DNA from: Rhizobium sp. R634
GTDB lineage: Bacteria; Pseudomonadota; Alphaproteobacteria; Rhizobiales; Rhizobiaceae
Direction: 5' to 3'
DNA: 64,000 bases
Assembly: GCF_002211305.1 (NCBI RefSeq)
Contig: NZ_LOKW01000001.1
Location: forward strand, 186,001-250,000
Positions 62,783-64,000 of this stretch are shown piece by piece (the first letter of the stretch is position 1; each line of letters opens with the position of its first letter). Under the pieces are notes generated by a model. It had not been told where the DNA came from. It did not search any database and was given only the letters and a program-made list of their open reading frames with translations. A program made the translations under genes and the position numbers.

Positions 62783-64000
62783 CTATTCGTGCGCTTTGAG
62801 GGGCGAGCCGGCAATGCTCCTGCGCACATGGCGAACCGCGGCCCAGACGGCGAAGAGCACGAGGGGGATGGCGCCGAGAACGGCAAGCTTCGCCACATGC
62901 GGATCGACGCCGAGCGCGGTAATGCTGTCGAGGCAGATCTTCGCCAGGCCGATGGTATAATAGGTGATGGCGATGACGGAGAAGCCTTCGACCGCCTGCT
63001 GGATATGCACCTGGATGCGCGCCCGCTCTTCCATCGAGGTCAGAAGCGAAGCGTTCTGGTCCTCGAGCTGCACCTGCACCGTGGTTCTCAACAGATCACC
63101 GGCCAGGCTGACGCGTTCGGCCAGTTCGTCGAGGCGGCGTTCGGCGGCGCTGACCGAGCGGACGGCCGGCTGAAAGCGCCGGTCGATGAAGGTGCCGATC
63201 CTCTGGCGCTGTTCGGCGCGCTCCTCGCGAAGCTCCGATATCCGGCTGGCGACGATCTCCGCATAGGCTTTCGTCGCGCCGAAGCGGTGGCGGGCAAGGG
63301 CCGAGAAGTTGAGGACGTCGGAAGAGAGCCTCGTCACCTCGGAGAGCAGCGCCTTGTCGACTTTGACGGCGCTCTGCATATGCGTGATCAAAAGATCGAG
63401 GCGCCGGTCGAAAGCCGAGAGCTGCGACACCGTCTCGCGCGCCATCGGCAGGGCCAGAAGCGCCATCATCCGGTATGTCTCGATCTCCAGGAAACGCCGG
63501 ACCATGCGGCCGGTCCTGTAGGCGTTGAGATTGCGGTTGAAGAGCAGGAATTCGACGAAACCGCTGTCGCTCAGGCGGAAATTCGAATGCACTTCCGCAT
63601 CGCCGCCGCCGACTTTGGAGGCGACATAGTCGAGCTTCGGTCTTCCCGGAGCCTGCCCGTCCTTCTCGTCGCGCACCAGCACGCGGACGGCCGCGATGAC
63701 CTTTCCGTCGATCTCGCGGCAGCAGGCCTGGAACGCCTCAGGCGGACTGCTGCCGGGCTCGGCCGATGCCGGAACGACGAAGGTGAGGGTCAGGAATTCG
63801 GTATGGGCTTCCCATTTCAGCCAGCCGCCGGCGAAGCGGCCGATGCCATGATTGCCCTGGTGGGTCGTGGAAACATCCTCCAATCCCGGCAGCGAAGCCG
63901 GGATCGGGGGAGGGGCGTTGTCGCCGACGATGGCGACATGCCAGACATCGGTGTCGCCGTCGAAATAGAGAGACGGCCGCGCGTGGAGTTCATTGTGCAA
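62783..64000 (-). CDS. DUF3422 family membrane protein (5' partial)
   Basis: The 405 visible residues belong to the C-terminal bulk of a DUF3422 protein; the frame is still open at the window edge with a typical family segment (NELHARPSLYF), so the true start lies beyond. The middle is long and helical (residues about 190-330, with coiled-coil character). Two membrane segments close the protein (FSVIAITYYTIGL and LGAIPLVLFAVWAAV). The function of the family is unknown; it is common in Alpha- and Betaproteobacteria. Confidence 0.85.
   Translation of the reverse strand: MHNELHARPSLYFDGDTDVWHVAIVGDNAPPPIPASLPGLEDVSTTHQGNHGIGRFAGGWLKWEAHTEFLTLTFVVPASAEPGSSPPEAFQACCREIDGKVIAAVRVLVRDEKDGQAPGRPKLDYVASKVGGGDAEVHSNFRLSDSGFVEFLLFNRNLNAYRTGRMVRRFLEIETYRMMALLALPMARETVSQLSAFDRRLDLLITHMQSAVKVDKALLSEVTRLSSDVLNFSALARHRFGATKAYAEIVASRISELREERAEQRQRIGTFIDRRFQPAVRSVSAAERRLDELAERVSLAGDLLRTTVQVQLEDQNASLLTSMEERARIQVHIQQAVEGFSVIAITYYTIGLAKICLDSITALGVDPHVAKLAVLGAIPLVLFAVWAAVRHVRRSIAGSPLKAHE

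Noticed and set aside
1..64000. CRISPR arrays, tRNA/rRNA genes, insertion sequences, prophage
   Set aside because: No regularly spaced repeats, no cloverleaf candidates, no transposase or integrase, and no phage structural genes beyond the T6SS were seen.

Overview
The window is GC-rich alphaproteobacterial DNA. Its imp-type type VI secretion (T6SS) locus, rhizobial palindromic repeat and aromatic-catabolism genes point to Rhizobium of the leguminosarum/etli group or a close relative. The assignment rests on recognised gene families and order; no alignment or search was run.

Region 1 (1-973): the 3' part of a polysaccharide-export gene, cut by the window edge.

Region 2 (990-34203): a complete T6SS. 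Fourteen imp genes (impA to impN: TssA, TssB, TssC, ImpD, TagJ, TssE, TssF, TssG, FHA protein, TssK, TssL, TssM, TagF-phosphatase fusion, Ser/Thr kinase) run on the minus strand, mostly with overlapping or tightly spaced ends. A divergent plus-strand arm carries clpV, hcp, two unrecognised genes, vgrG, a DUF2169 adaptor and a DUF4150-Ntox15 DNase effector of the Agrobacterium Tde2 type. Two intact and one broken GAD-like/DUF1851 immunity genes and a propeller-like gene follow. Base composition falls from the vgrG 3' end through the effector and immunity genes, which suggests an exchangeable cassette. Strong hairpins lie after tssB, tssC and hcp, the genes for the most abundant parts of the machine.

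Region 3 (34348-45569): two small orphan genes, then an eight-gene minus-strand operon (aldehyde dehydrogenase, periplasmic binding protein, LivG/F/H/M-type ABC transporter, short-chain dehydrogenase, second aldehyde dehydrogenase). It is divergent from an AraC-type regulator.

Region 4 (45916-50000): a sulfite-oxidase-like molybdoenzyme, a sterol-desaturase-family membrane protein and a long gene-poor stretch. That stretch holds a small conserved-looking ORF and two perfect EcfG-type (general stress response) promoter motifs. One of them precedes a candidate sRNA of about 85 nt with a strong intrinsic terminator.

Region 5 (50003-55775): a MarR regulator divergent from fcs-ech-adh-calB, a hydroxycinnamate (ferulate/coumarate, coniferyl) degradation operon. 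Regions 3 and 5 together could import and oxidise lignin-type phenylpropanoids to benzoate-level products such as vanillate. Vanillate demethylase is not in the window.

Region 6 (56191-64000): a membrane-bound diguanylate cyclase, a RIME-like repeat, a YdeP-type molybdopterin oxidoreductase with a co-translated small winged-helix protein, an AraC regulator, an 875-bp gap and the 3' part of a DUF3422 membrane protein. No tRNA, rRNA, insertion sequence, prophage or CRISPR array was seen.
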